Origin: Microbulbifer variabilis ATCC 700307
GTDB lineage: Bacteria > Pseudomonadota > Gammaproteobacteria > Pseudomonadales > Cellvibrionaceae
Direction of reading: 5' to 3'
Assembly (NCBI RefSeq): GCF_000380565.1
Contig: NZ_AQYJ01000020.1
Location: 62,001 to 126,000 of the forward strand
Length of the DNA stretch: 64,000 nucleotides
A program made the translations under genes and the position numbers. Positions within the stretch are counted from its first letter, which is position 1. Each line of letters starts with the position of its first letter. Of the stretch, positions 56,236 to 64,000 are shown in pieces. The notes below the pieces were generated by a model. That model did no database searches and had not been told where the DNA came from. It worked only from the letters and a program-made list of their open reading frames with translations.

Positions 56236-58896
56236 GTGAGTCAGGATCAAAATACCCCACTGAGGGAAGATGTGCGTCTGCTTGGCGAGGAGCTGGGTTC
56301 GGTATTGCTTGAGCAGGCTGGCGAGCAGCTATTCGATACCGTCGAAACGATACGCCAGGCCGCTGTAGAGAGCCGCAGCACTGGAGAGATGCAGGTAGAT
56401 CGCCTGCGTCATCTACTTGACCCCCTCGATGATGAGACCCTGCTCGAGGTAGCGCGCGCCTTTAGCCAATTCCTGAACTTGGCGAATATTGCTGAGCAAC
56501 GCCATCGCGAACGCCTGCACCGGCAGCACCAGCGCTTCTCCGGCGACCCAGACACCGATCGCGGCCTACGCCAGGTGCTGGAGGAGCTGAAACGGGCCAA
56601 GATACCCTCGGATGAAATTCACAAGGTTTTGCAGAACCTGTCAGTAGAGCTGGTCCTTACCGCCCACCCTACAGAGGTTACCCGCCGCACCTTGATCCGC
56701 AAGTACGACCGAGTTGCTGACCTGCTCGCTAAGCTGGACCGGCCAGACCTCACTGTAGAGGAAAGCCAGGAGCTACGGCGACATTTACATGAACAGATTC
56801 TCTCTGCCTGGAGCACCGATGAAATTCGGCGCGAAAGGCCGACACCGGTCGACGAGGCCAGGTGGGGCTTTGCCACTATCGAACAATCCCTGTGGCAGGC
56901 AGTTCCCCAAAGCATGCGCGCCATTGAGAAAGAGCTTGATCTGGCGGAGTTACCGCCTCTGCCGGAAGACTGGGTGCCTATCCGCTTTGCCTCCTGGATG
57001 GGGGGCGATCGAGATGGCAACCCCAATGTCACTGCCTCGGTAACCCGTAGGGTGTTGCTACTTGCGCGCTGGATGGCTGCTGATCTCTACTTGCGGGATG
57101 TGGAAAATCTGCTTGCAGACTTATCGATGCACAAAGCCAGCGAAGAGTTATTAGCGCATACTGGACCCAGCCACGAGCCTTATCGCCTGGTGCTGCGCCA
57201 GATCCGCAACCGTTTGCGCAACACTCGCGCGCAGATAGAAGCGTGCATCAATAGCCAACCGAAGCCCAAGGGCGAAACCTTCACCAGCGGCCAACTGTCC
57301 GAACAACTGCGCCTAATCGACCGCTCCCTCCGCTCGATGGGCCTCTCCGCAATTGCCGATGCCCAGCTTAAAGATACCCTGCGCCGTCTCAATTGTTTCG
57401 GCATTACCTTGCTACGTCTCGACATTCGCCAGGAATCCACTCGCCATGCAGATGCTCTCGATGCCATCACTCGCTATCTCGGTATTGGCAACTATGCCAC
57501 CTGGGATGAGAAGCGCAAACTGGAGTTCCTACTGGCAGAGCTGGACAACCGCCGGCCATTGATCAACGCAGATTTTTACCAAACAGATTTCTGCGATGAA
57601 GATGTGCGCGAAGTGCTGGAAACTTGCAAGGTAGTCGCTGAGCAGGGCACCGAAGGTCTCGGTGCCTATGTGATTTCCATGGCGAAAAAATCCTCCGATG
57701 TCCTGGCGGTAATGCTGCTGCAAAAAATTGCCGGCGTTCAACAACCAATGCGCGTAGTACCACTGTTTGAAACCCTCGACGATCTGAACAATGCTGCTAC
57801 CACCATGAGCACCTTGCTCAATATTTCCCAATACAAGCAACGTGTGCTGGATGGCCAGGAGGTAATGATTGGTTATTCAGATTCCGCCAAGGATGCCGGC
57901 TTCCTCGGTGCCGCCTGGGCGCAATTTCGCACCCAGGAAGCACTCACCGATATCTTTCGCAACCACGGTATTCCACTGACTTTATTCCATGGTCGCGGAG
58001 GCTCCATTTCCCGTGGCGGTTCCCCCACGCGGATGGCTCTGCTCTCTCAGCCGCCAGGTTCTGTTGCCGGCCGCATCCGGGTTACCGAGCAGGGAGAAAT
58101 GATCCGCTTTAAATACGGCCGTCCGGCAGTTGCTGCCTATAACCTGGAGCAGTACGTGGCTGCAACACTTGAGGCCACCCTAATGCCACCCGCGCAACCA
58201 CGACCTGAGTGGCGCAACCAAATGGAGCGCCTTACGGATATCTCTGTCGATAGCTACCGGGAGGTTGTTCGCGACGACCCCGCGCTGGTCGCTTACTTAC
58301 GCACCGTCACTCCCGAAACGGAGTTGAGCCGGCTCGCTCTGGGAAGCCGTCCTGCAAGACGAAAGCCCGGTGGCGGCGTGGAAACATTGCGTGCCATTCC
58401 CTGGGTATTCGCATGGACCCAGATTCGCTTAATGTTACCCGCTTGGCTGGGTACCGGTACCGCCTTGGAGCAGGCCTTAAAGCACGCTGACGAGGCCGAT
58501 ACTCTGCGCGATATGAACCACCAGTGGCCCTTCTTCCAAGGCGTGGTGGATATGCTGGAAATGGTATTGGCCAAGTCCGATACACGGGTCGCCTCCTGGT
58601 ATGAGGAGCGACTGACCGACGATCAGGAATTGATTGCCCTTGGTGAGAACCTCCGAGAGCGCCTCAGCCACACAGTGAGTGCACTGCAGCGGCTCACCGG
58701 GCGGGAAAGTCTGTTGGATAATAATCCGGTAATGCGTTGGTCGATACGCGTACGTGACCCCTATACAGATCCACTTCACTTGCTCCAGGCAGAGCTGATG
58801 GCGCGTTTGCGGGAGAGGGAGGCCGACACGGTATTGGAAAGTGCCTTAATGGTTACCATCGCCGGAATTGCAGCCGGTATGCGCAATACTGGTTGA
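56236..58896 (+). CDS. ppc: Phosphoenolpyruvate carboxylase
   Basis: The 886-residue cytoplasmic enzyme adds bicarbonate to PEP to make oxaloacetate, refilling the citrate cycle. The catalytic segments are all present: VLTAHPTEVTRRT with the key His, GYSDSAKDAGFL, FHGRGGSISRGG and the C-terminal NTG end. I start at GTG 56236 (upstream GGGAG), because SQDQNTPLREDVRLLGE matches the family start; the frame extends to 56209. It is monocistronic with a hairpin 70 bases after the stop. Confidence 0.97.
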   Translation: MSQDQNTPLREDVRLLGEELGSVLLEQAGEQLFDTVETIRQAAVESRSTGEMQVDRLRHLLDPLDDETLLEVARAFSQFLNLANIAEQRHRERLHRQHQRFSGDPDTDRGLRQVLEELKRAKIPSDEIHKVLQNLSVELVLTAHPTEVTRRTLIRKYDRVADLLAKLDRPDLTVEESQELRRHLHEQILSAWSTDEIRRERPTPVDEARWGFATIEQSLWQAVPQSMRAIEKELDLAELPPLPEDWVPIRFASWMGGDRDGNPNVTASVTRRVLLLARWMAADLYLRDVENLLADLSMHKASEELLAHTGPSHEPYRLVLRQIRNRLRNTRAQIEACINSQPKPKGETFTSGQLSEQLRLIDRSLRSMGLSAIADAQLKDTLRRLNCFGITLLRLDIRQESTRHADALDAITRYLGIGNYATWDEKRKLEFLLAELDNRRPLINADFYQTDFCDEDVREVLETCKVVAEQGTEGLGAYVISMAKKSSDVLAVMLLQKIAGVQQPMRVVPLFETLDDLNNAATTMSTLLNISQYKQRVLDGQEVMIGYSDSAKDAGFLGAAWAQFRTQEALTDIFRNHGIPLTLFHGRGGSISRGGSPTRMALLSQPPGSVAGRIRVTEQGEMIRFKYGRPAVAAYNLEQYVAATLEATLMPPAQPRPEWRNQMERLTDISVDSYREVVRDDPALVAYLRTVTPETELSRLALGSRPARRKPGGGVETLRAIPWVFAWTQIRLMLPAWLGTGTALEQALKHADEADTLRDMNHQWPFFQGVVDMLEMVLAKSDTRVASWYEERLTDDQELIALGENLRERLSHTVSALQRLTGRESLLDNNPVMRWSIRVRDPYTDPLHLLQAELMARLREREADTVLESALMVTIAGIAAGMRNTG

Positions 58897-58969
58897 GGGT
58901 GGTAAGAAACCCGTTCCAAGATAGTGCAGCACAGCTGTGTGATCAAATCGAGGCCACTCGATAGTATGC

Positions 58970-58992
58970 GGGGAGCGGACGGGCCGCTCCCC
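58970..58992 (+). terminator. Hairpin terminator between ppc and the DUF945 gene
   Basis: GGGGAGCGG pairs perfectly with CCGCTCCCC around a 5-base loop, followed by TATTTAGTT on the plus strand. Confidence 0.65.
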
Positions 58993-59005
58993 TATTTAGT
59001 TCCGA

Positions 59006-60253
59006 TCAAAACCGCCCGGTAAGCGCCATGATAAATAGGTCCGGTGGCAAATCCTGGCCATTCACTTCCAACCGTCCCCGTTTTACTTCAAGGTGCATTT
59101 GCAACTCACCATCTTTTTCCAGTAGCAGCCCATATTCTCGTAACATCATTGCTTGAGCTACTAATGGTGACTGCAATAGGGCTGACTCCGCCGCGCTCAA
59201 TGTCATGGTGCCCACCAGTGGTTTCAACCATTGATTCAGTGGGCTGCCCCCACGGTGACGAGGTGGACGTTGTAACCCTTTCCAGTCAATATCCGCATCC
59301 ACTAACACCGGACCATTATGTGACTCCACTACCAGTTGCTGTTGAAGACGCAAAGGTGGGCGCATCTCACGGGCCCAGTTGCGCTCAGGATTGGGCAACA
59401 ATACACGCAGGTAGTGGCCCAAGTCTGCAGCGGTGATTTCGGGCAAGGTCATCTGTTGACGAGCGGAGATGATCGGAGTTGCAGACTCTACACTGGGCAA
59501 CTGCAAATCACTTACAATTTTTAAAGTCTGTGCAGCAAGTATCTCCAAATCCAGGTCGAGAGTAATATTTCGCAGTTGTACAGGTCCCGAATCAGACTCA
59601 GCACGTAACAACGATAATTGCAGCTGCGCCTTACCACCGCGCCCGGGCTCTACTTGAAACTCACCCTTGAGGGGCTCAGTAAATAATACCTCCACCTCGT
59701 CCCGTATCTGTCGCAGGCTACCCAAATCAATAACGCCATCTAACATGGCTCCGCTATAATCCGTTTTTACTGTGATTTCACCGCCATCAAATTCCAGCTG
59801 GCCATAGGTACCGGTATTTTTGAAGGGCTCAAAAAGCAGTGTGTTCAGTACGCGGTTATCGGCTGTTACAAGAGTTTCCAGCACCAATGGGCTATCCTGT
59901 AAACGGCCATATATGTTCTCAAGCCGTGCGCGAAATTCAGGGGTTAACTGCTCCAATTCCAAGCGTGTTTCACTATAGATAACCCCTAATCTCGGCCCTT
60001 GGGAAGTAAACAGTACAGGGCCATGGTGAATTTCAGTATGCAGCTCAGTAGTACCATTTTGCAGTCCAACCTCAGTATTAGTCTCAGCACCAAACCAGCC
60101 ACGCTGGTAACTCGTGGAATTACCCCCTTGTAACCTACCGACCTGCTGTTTCCAGACCTCCTCCACCTTGGGGCCAATGAAACCCGGCGCCGCAAGGGCG
60201 GAAATCACCAATAAGACAAGCACAATAAGCAGGAGCCAACGTAATAGTTTCAT
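59006..60253 (-). CDS. YdgA-like DUF945 family protein
   Basis: The 415-residue protein has one N-terminal helix (LLRWLLLIVLVLLVISALAAPGFIG) and a long extracytoplasmic beta-rich domain. The segment STSYQRGWFGAETNTEVGLQ and the IHHGPVL motif match the DUF945/YdgA family, inner-membrane-anchored proteins of unknown function. ATG 60253 looks like the natural start. It is monocistronic and convergent with ppc. Confidence 0.85.
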   Translation of the reverse strand: MKLLRWLLLIVLVLLVISALAAPGFIGPKVEEVWKQQVGRLQGGNSTSYQRGWFGAETNTEVGLQNGTTELHTEIHHGPVLFTSQGPRLGVIYSETRLELEQLTPEFRARLENIYGRLQDSPLVLETLVTADNRVLNTLLFEPFKNTGTYGQLEFDGGEITVKTDYSGAMLDGVIDLGSLRQIRDEVEVLFTEPLKGEFQVEPGRGGKAQLQLSLLRAESDSGPVQLRNITLDLDLEILAAQTLKIVSDLQLPSVESATPIISARQQMTLPEITAADLGHYLRVLLPNPERNWAREMRPPLRLQQQLVVESHNGPVLVDADIDWKGLQRPPRHRGGSPLNQWLKPLVGTMTLSAAESALLQSPLVAQAMMLREYGLLLEKDGELQMHLEVKRGRLEVNGQDLPPDLFIMALTGRF

Positions 60254-60907
60254 AGGGATTGATCTAACAACAGGATTTACGCCGATGTTAGCAGATTATG
60301 CAGAAACTAGTACGATCGAAATACCAAGATAGAAACCAGCAAGGTTTATAGTTGCTACTCTTTAGAACCACTCTAAAAATAAACCACTGGGCATAGCGCC
60401 TTATCCACTTGGCAACCATTATCTAAAGAAGCCAAGAAAACTAAGATATAGAGTAAGGGAGTTCTGCTTAAGAAATTAAAAATTATTCTTCTTTTTGAAG
60501 GGCAGAACAATTCTCACAATTTAAAGTAAAAGAGGCCATTCTCCTATAGCACCATAGTGATCGGCTTTGCCGTTTCCCATGTACGACTCGATGAAACGTT
60601 TTCCTTTATTGGCAATTTATCAATCAAAAAATCCGAAATAAGAAAGATAGCCATTGACTCGGTTGAGGAGCGTGGCTATTTTTTTCCCTATCCTACAACC
60701 AGATTTCACCAGGAAAAATTCCAGAATTTATCTTTCCATCGAATAAGCTTGCCTTCTTTCGCGAACACCTGCAGGGAGTACGTCCCTCCAATATAGAATT
60801 TATTACATAAAAATTTCGATCGAAGAAGCAATCTGCAAAATCGATATGGCACAGATCAAGTAGCCAAAAATGTTGAATAGTGATAACTCTGCGTTATTGT
60901 TAAACGA
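60254..60907. other. Long gap without a supported gene
   Basis: A 79-codon frame at 60557-60796 has no ribosome site and no recognised pattern, so I do not call it. The region is AT-rich and probably non-coding apart from the promoter of the DUF945 gene. Confidence 0.4.
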
Positions 60908-61762
60908 TCATTGTCTCTCTTTAACGGGGATATGGAGGTACATTTCGGCTGTCGGGCTGGCAACCTGATACCTGGGCGGATAGAGCTCAAAGTCTGGCTT
61001 CTCGATATAGTCATAATTAGACTTTGGCAGCCAGCTCCCCCAGATATACTTCAATGTCTGCTCCAGGGTGGTAATAGATCCGCGGTGAACAAATTTTGCA
61101 TATAGCTGCTCCGGTAGTTCCCGCGCCACCATTCCCTCGGGTACCTGAGTCAGGTCGGCAACCGGCGCACAGCAGACATACTTAAACTGAATTTCATCAC
61201 CCGCTTCCTCATAACACTCATAGATGCCAAACGATTCATCGTTGATACGATTGGGGATTTTATCCCTGTAAGGTCGAAATGCAGACCAGAGCTTTGGCAA
61301 GCTGAGATTTTCATGATCGTATTCCTGCGCTATCCCCACCAATTGCATCGCTGGGCGCGAAATAATTTGTGGCTCCATGGACAGCTCATTTTTCAAGAAG
61401 TGCAGCATATGGGGGCTAAATTGATCTTTATATAGCAACCGGAAAGGGTCCTGCTGCTTTCGATACTGCGCCGGGGTTACATTAAATAAAGCTTTAAACG
61501 CACGAGTAAACGCTTCTTGGGAATCAAATTGGCACTCCATGGCAAGCTCAAGAATACCAATATCTTCACTCAACAACCTCTTTGCAGCGACGGTCAATCG
61601 GCGCTTACGCAAATACTCTTTCGGTGAGTCCCCCACTAATGCCTTAAAAATACGGCTGAAGTGGTAGGTGGAGTAATGAGAGGCAGCGGCAATTTCGTGA
61701 ACAGAAATTTTGTCGTATAGATGCTGCTCTACGAAGTTGATACTTTTAAAAAATCGCTGCAT
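60908..61762 (-). CDS. AraC-family regulator with GyrI-like ligand-binding domain
   Basis: The 284-residue protein has an N-terminal AraC double helix-turn-helix (VHEIAAASHYSTYHFSRIFKALVGDSPKEYLRKRRLTVAAKRLL, then LAMECQFDSQEAFTRAFKALFNVTPAQYRK) and a C-terminal GyrI-like effector domain (about residues 130-284). This order is that of Rob, which senses small hydrophobic compounds through its GyrI domain. It has GGAG upstream of ATG 61762. It is the first of three minus-strand genes in reading order from the right only by position; the others lie upstream and may be a separate unit. Confidence 0.88.
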   Translation of the reverse strand: MQRFFKSINFVEQHLYDKISVHEIAAASHYSTYHFSRIFKALVGDSPKEYLRKRRLTVAAKRLLSEDIGILELAMECQFDSQEAFTRAFKALFNVTPAQYRKQQDPFRLLYKDQFSPHMLHFLKNELSMEPQIISRPAMQLVGIAQEYDHENLSLPKLWSAFRPYRDKIPNRINDESFGIYECYEEAGDEIQFKYVCCAPVADLTQVPEGMVARELPEQLYAKFVHRGSITTLEQTLKYIWGSWLPKSNYDYIEKPDFELYPPRYQVASPTAEMYLHIPVKERQ

Positions 61763-61842
61763 GAGAGGCTCCTTTACTGCCTATTTACGTTGGGACGGTG
61801 AGATTTTTGAGGAATACCTTCCCGGTTTAGCATGCCTTTAAA

Positions 61843-62145
61843 TCAAATTCGTTCACTAGTGATAAAAAAGCGTAAATGGGCAAATGCCTTGTCCCTCAAA
61901 GGAATAATCGCCTGGTAGGCTGGATCATTGAAGAATGCATAGATCGCCTCCCGATCCGGAAAAGATACCACAACAAATGCCTTTGGTGACCGACCTCCGT
62001 CCAGGGCTTCTTCCACATCATAAGAGGCGATAGGCACCCCCCCATACTGTTGCATTAATTGCGGAGCCAAACCTATATACTGCTGAAGAGCCTGCGATTC
62101 CTGTAGGTTTGGTGAAGACTCTATATGTAAAAATACTGGTAACAA
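61843..62145 (-). CDS. DUF1330 domain protein
   Basis: The 100-residue protein is a ferredoxin-like alpha-beta domain of DUF1330: VASYDVEEALDGGRSPKAFVVVSFPDREAIYAFFNDPAYQAIIPLR. Related small proteins are of unknown function and occur alone. The TTG start at 62145 has AGAGG eight bases upstream. It lies 80 bases upstream of the AraC-GyrI gene and 64 bases downstream of the DUF4345 gene, all on the minus strand, so they may be one transcript. Confidence 0.8.
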   Translation of the reverse strand: MLPVFLHIESSPNLQESQALQQYIGLAPQLMQQYGGVPIASYDVEEALDGGRSPKAFVVVSFPDREAIYAFFNDPAYQAIIPLRDKAFAHLRFFITSERI

Positions 62146-62209
62146 AGCAATAACCTCTTAAGCATAAAAAATTTTAAGTTGCTTGACTAAGAGCTTCTAA
62201 TGACTAACT

Positions 62210-62635
62210 TTAAGAGGCCACTCGCCTATGCCAAAAAACCAGAAGTGGAACTATCGCAAGCTCAATAATCGTAGGCGGTAAGACCTGGTCATCCACCAAT
62301 CCAAATTCCAGAATATTGCTTAAGCGACCCAGACCGCCAATGAAGAGGGATAAAGCCACGAAGTAAAACAATGCTTTATGTTTTTCGATATTGCTCAGGA
62401 AATACAGTAGAACCAACCCCTGGGCAAAGAAAACACCAAAGGCAAATCGATATTGATTATCCCCAAATCCTCTCAAGGGGCTATCCGGGCCGAAAAGCAT
62501 AGCACCACCACTCAGGGCAGCACTGCCATTCAGCCCCCCAAATGCACTGATCCCGCCAGGAACAAAACAGATCACTGCCAGTGCTACCACTAACAATTGG
62601 AAAATTTTTCTTTCTATAGAACTCGCCTGATTCAT
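62210..62635 (-). CDS. DUF4345 membrane protein
   Basis: The 141-residue protein has four membrane helices and the DUF4345 pattern DNQYRFAFGVFFAQGLVLLYFLSNIEKHKALFYFVAL and GGLGRLSNILEFG. Function is unknown. AGGTGAC lies upstream of ATG 62635. It is the first of the minus-strand run DUF4345-DUF1330-AraC/GyrI and is divergent from the SDR gene, so a shared control region of about 200 bases is likely. Confidence 0.82.
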   Translation of the reverse strand: MNQASSIERKIFQLLVVALAVICFVPGGISAFGGLNGSAALSGGAMLFGPDSPLRGFGDNQYRFAFGVFFAQGLVLLYFLSNIEKHKALFYFVALSLFIGGLGRLSNILEFGLVDDQVLPPTIIELAIVPLLVFWHRRVAS

Positions 62636-62844
62636 AGTGTCACCTTAGTTTGCCGTATTTGAAGAGATGACCTAATCATATTGGTCGGTAAGGCCCAATT
62701 TTTGATATTTCTTGCGGTCTTGGTATCCCATGAGGACAGCAAGAAATATCAAAACCCGAGGCGCTTAATCGCTTATCTTTCCCTCCAACAGCCGGGTATA
62801 TCCATATCCGGGTACCAGTTCCCAATATCCACAGAGACAGAAAG

Positions 62845-63759
62845 ATGATTAAGAGTGTATTGATTACCGGAGCGAATGCAGGCTTAGGCAGGGAGTGCGC
62901 CAAGCAACTGGCGGAGTACCAGCAGATTAACAAGATCTATCTCGGGTGCCGCAATCTGCAGAGAGTCAAAGAAGCCCAGGCCGAGCTGATGTCGGAAACA
63001 GGCAGGAATATCTTCGAAGTATTGCTGATCGATGTCGCAGATCAACAATCCGTGAAAGAGGCGGTTCAAACCTTAGACTCCCCAATTGATGCACTGGTTA
63101 TGAATGCTGGCGGCACTGGAGGTAAAGAGTTTTATAAGAAAACCCCTGAGGGAGTCACACAAATTTTCGCCGTCAACCTGCTCGGGCATGCACTACTGAC
63201 TAACGAGTTGCTGAAAGCCAATAAATTAACCCAGGCTGCTATCTACGCCGGCTCCGAGGCCGCTCGCGGCGTAAAAGAGATGGGTATGAAGCGACCAGAC
63301 CTGAAAAGCGCCTCTGTGGAGGAATTTATGCAGATCTGTGAAGGAGAGCTCTATGCCAGTACCAAAGACGCTACGGTGCCCTATGGTCCGATAAAGTATA
63401 TGGGCGCCCTATGGATGTCTTCCATGGCACGGGAATTCCCCCATATCCGCTTCGTAACCATGAGTCCGGGGGCTACTGTAGGCACAGAGGGCTTCAATAC
63501 ACTGTCGTTATTCAAGCAATATATGATGAAGGGCATGATGCGGATTATGCTGCTATTGGGCAAAGTCCACAAAGTCGAAATAGGCGCCAAGCGCTATATC
63601 GATGCCCTGCTGGATACAACATCCTTCCGCACAGGTATTTTTTACGGCAGTGAACGCGGATTGACAGGACCTCTAGGTGAACAGCGGAAGCTTTTCCCGG
63701 ACCTGGACAACCCTACCTATCAGGACAATGCCAAAACGGCGATCAATCGCTTTATCTAG
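62845..63759 (+). CDS. Short-chain dehydrogenase/reductase
   Basis: The 304-residue Rossmann-fold protein has the SDR marks: cofactor loop TGANAGLGRE, MNAGGTGG, catalytic Ser in YAGSEAAR and the YxxxK pair in YGPIKYMG. It would reduce or oxidise a carbonyl with NAD(P). The long sequence after the active site (about residues 190-304) makes it resemble protochlorophyllide-reductase-like or retinol-dehydrogenase-like SDRs, but the substrate is unknown. It is divergent from the DUF4345 gene. Confidence 0.85.
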   Translation: MIKSVLITGANAGLGRECAKQLAEYQQINKIYLGCRNLQRVKEAQAELMSETGRNIFEVLLIDVADQQSVKEAVQTLDSPIDALVMNAGGTGGKEFYKKTPEGVTQIFAVNLLGHALLTNELLKANKLTQAAIYAGSEAARGVKEMGMKRPDLKSASVEEFMQICEGELYASTKDATVPYGPIKYMGALWMSSMAREFPHIRFVTMSPGATVGTEGFNTLSLFKQYMMKGMMRIMLLLGKVHKVEIGAKRYIDALLDTTSFRTGIFYGSERGLTGPLGEQRKLFPDLDNPTYQDNAKTAINRFI

Positions 63760-63878
63760 TGAAGGGTCGCATCGGGTAAGGGCCCTGTGCGCCTTTGTCT
63801 GCACTTAAGGTCTCTCCGATCTGACAGTACTCCCTTACCTATACTTGGCTGTTAAATACGAACCACCATGAGCAGCCA

Positions 63879-64000
63879 ATGCTTCGGATATTCTTCTGCC
63901 TATTGTTATCACTTCCTGTTTCCCTAATTGCTAGCGAGGAAAAAATTTCTGTCGTCAAGGCACCTCCCCTGACCCTCCTGGATCCAACAACTGTGGATAA
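63879..64000 (+). CDS. Exported protein, 3' end outside window
   Basis: ATG 63879 begins MLRIFFCLLLSLPVSLIAS, a clear signal peptide, followed by EEKISVVKAPPLTLLDP. The frame is open to the window end, so only the first 40 codons are seen. No domain can be recognised. An overlapping ATG at 63868 is in another frame and stops at once. Confidence 0.6.
   Translation, partial: MLRIFFCLLLSLPVSLIASEEKISVVKAPPLTLLDPTTVD

Noticed and set aside
60557-60796. 79-codon open frame in the gap before the AraC/GyrI gene
   Set aside because: No ribosome site, no signal peptide or domain, and low-complexity AT-rich composition.

Overview
The window looks like a chromosomal segment of a marine-type gammaproteobacterium, probably from the Cellvibrionales/Microbulbifer neighbourhood. 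This is an inference from gene content and order: a tsaD / rpsU-yqeY-dnaG-rpoD macromolecular synthesis cluster next to folB-folK, a bioB-bioF-(bioH-bioC) operon next to comF, a CreBCD module, PepB, a KAS III of the 'FabH2' type, and palindromes resembling BirA, PsrA and CreB sites. No plasmid, prophage, integrase, intact transposase or CRISPR array is visible.

Layout. 1-4.3 kb: the 3' part of a sensor kinase, a membrane-anchored DJ-1/PfpI protein, and an HxlR regulator divergent from an Old Yellow Enzyme, with a 264-bp MITE-like element inserted just upstream of the regulator's start codon. 4.3-11.9 kb: housekeeping core (folK, folB, tsaD on the minus strand; rpsU, yqeY, dnaG, rpoD, dgkA on the plus strand). 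12.2-20.9 kb: a CAT-anticodon tRNA followed by a gene-poor, AT-rich accessory stretch with a badly decayed beta-helix pseudogene, a cytochrome c'-like protein, an SRPBCC protein plus medium-chain dehydrogenase pair, a GlxA-like AraC regulator, a CARDB protein and a DUF3667 membrane protein. 21-28.3 kb: pepB, a DCC-family protein, a cupin, a rhomboid protease, an MscS-type channel and a DUF6515 protein, all on the minus strand. 28.4-34.8 kb: a LytS/LytTR two-component pair followed by an RND pump and its adaptor. 34.9-39.9 kb: an EVE protein, then DUF3094, nitroreductase and creB-creC-creD. 40.4-44 kb: a secreted subtilase and an acyl-CoA dehydrogenase. 44.1-50.2 kb: the biotin genes with an L,D-transpeptidase gene wedged before bioD, and comF divergent from bioB. 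50.3-64 kb: a KAS III, a PadR regulator divergent from alaE and an Asp/Glu-racemase-family gene, a degenerate hybrid kinase-like protein, ppc, a DUF945 protein, an AraC/GyrI-DUF1330-DUF4345 group and an SDR, ending in a truncated exported protein.

The most useful signals are regulatory sites that can be tied to neighbouring genes. A BirA-operator-like 9-15-9 inverted repeat overlaps the comF start codon. A CreB-type direct repeat lies upstream of creD. A PsrA-like palindrome lies upstream of the acyl-CoA dehydrogenase. A perfect palindrome lies between PadR and alaE. Unusual protein architectures are the BioH-BioC fusion, a hybrid kinase-like protein with no ATPase domain and altered receiver and HPt residues, and an RND permease that lacks two of the canonical proton-relay residues. 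I found no clearly new multi-gene defence or biosynthetic system. The PadR / AlaE / racemase module and the BirA-comF overlap are the best candidates for something not commonly described.
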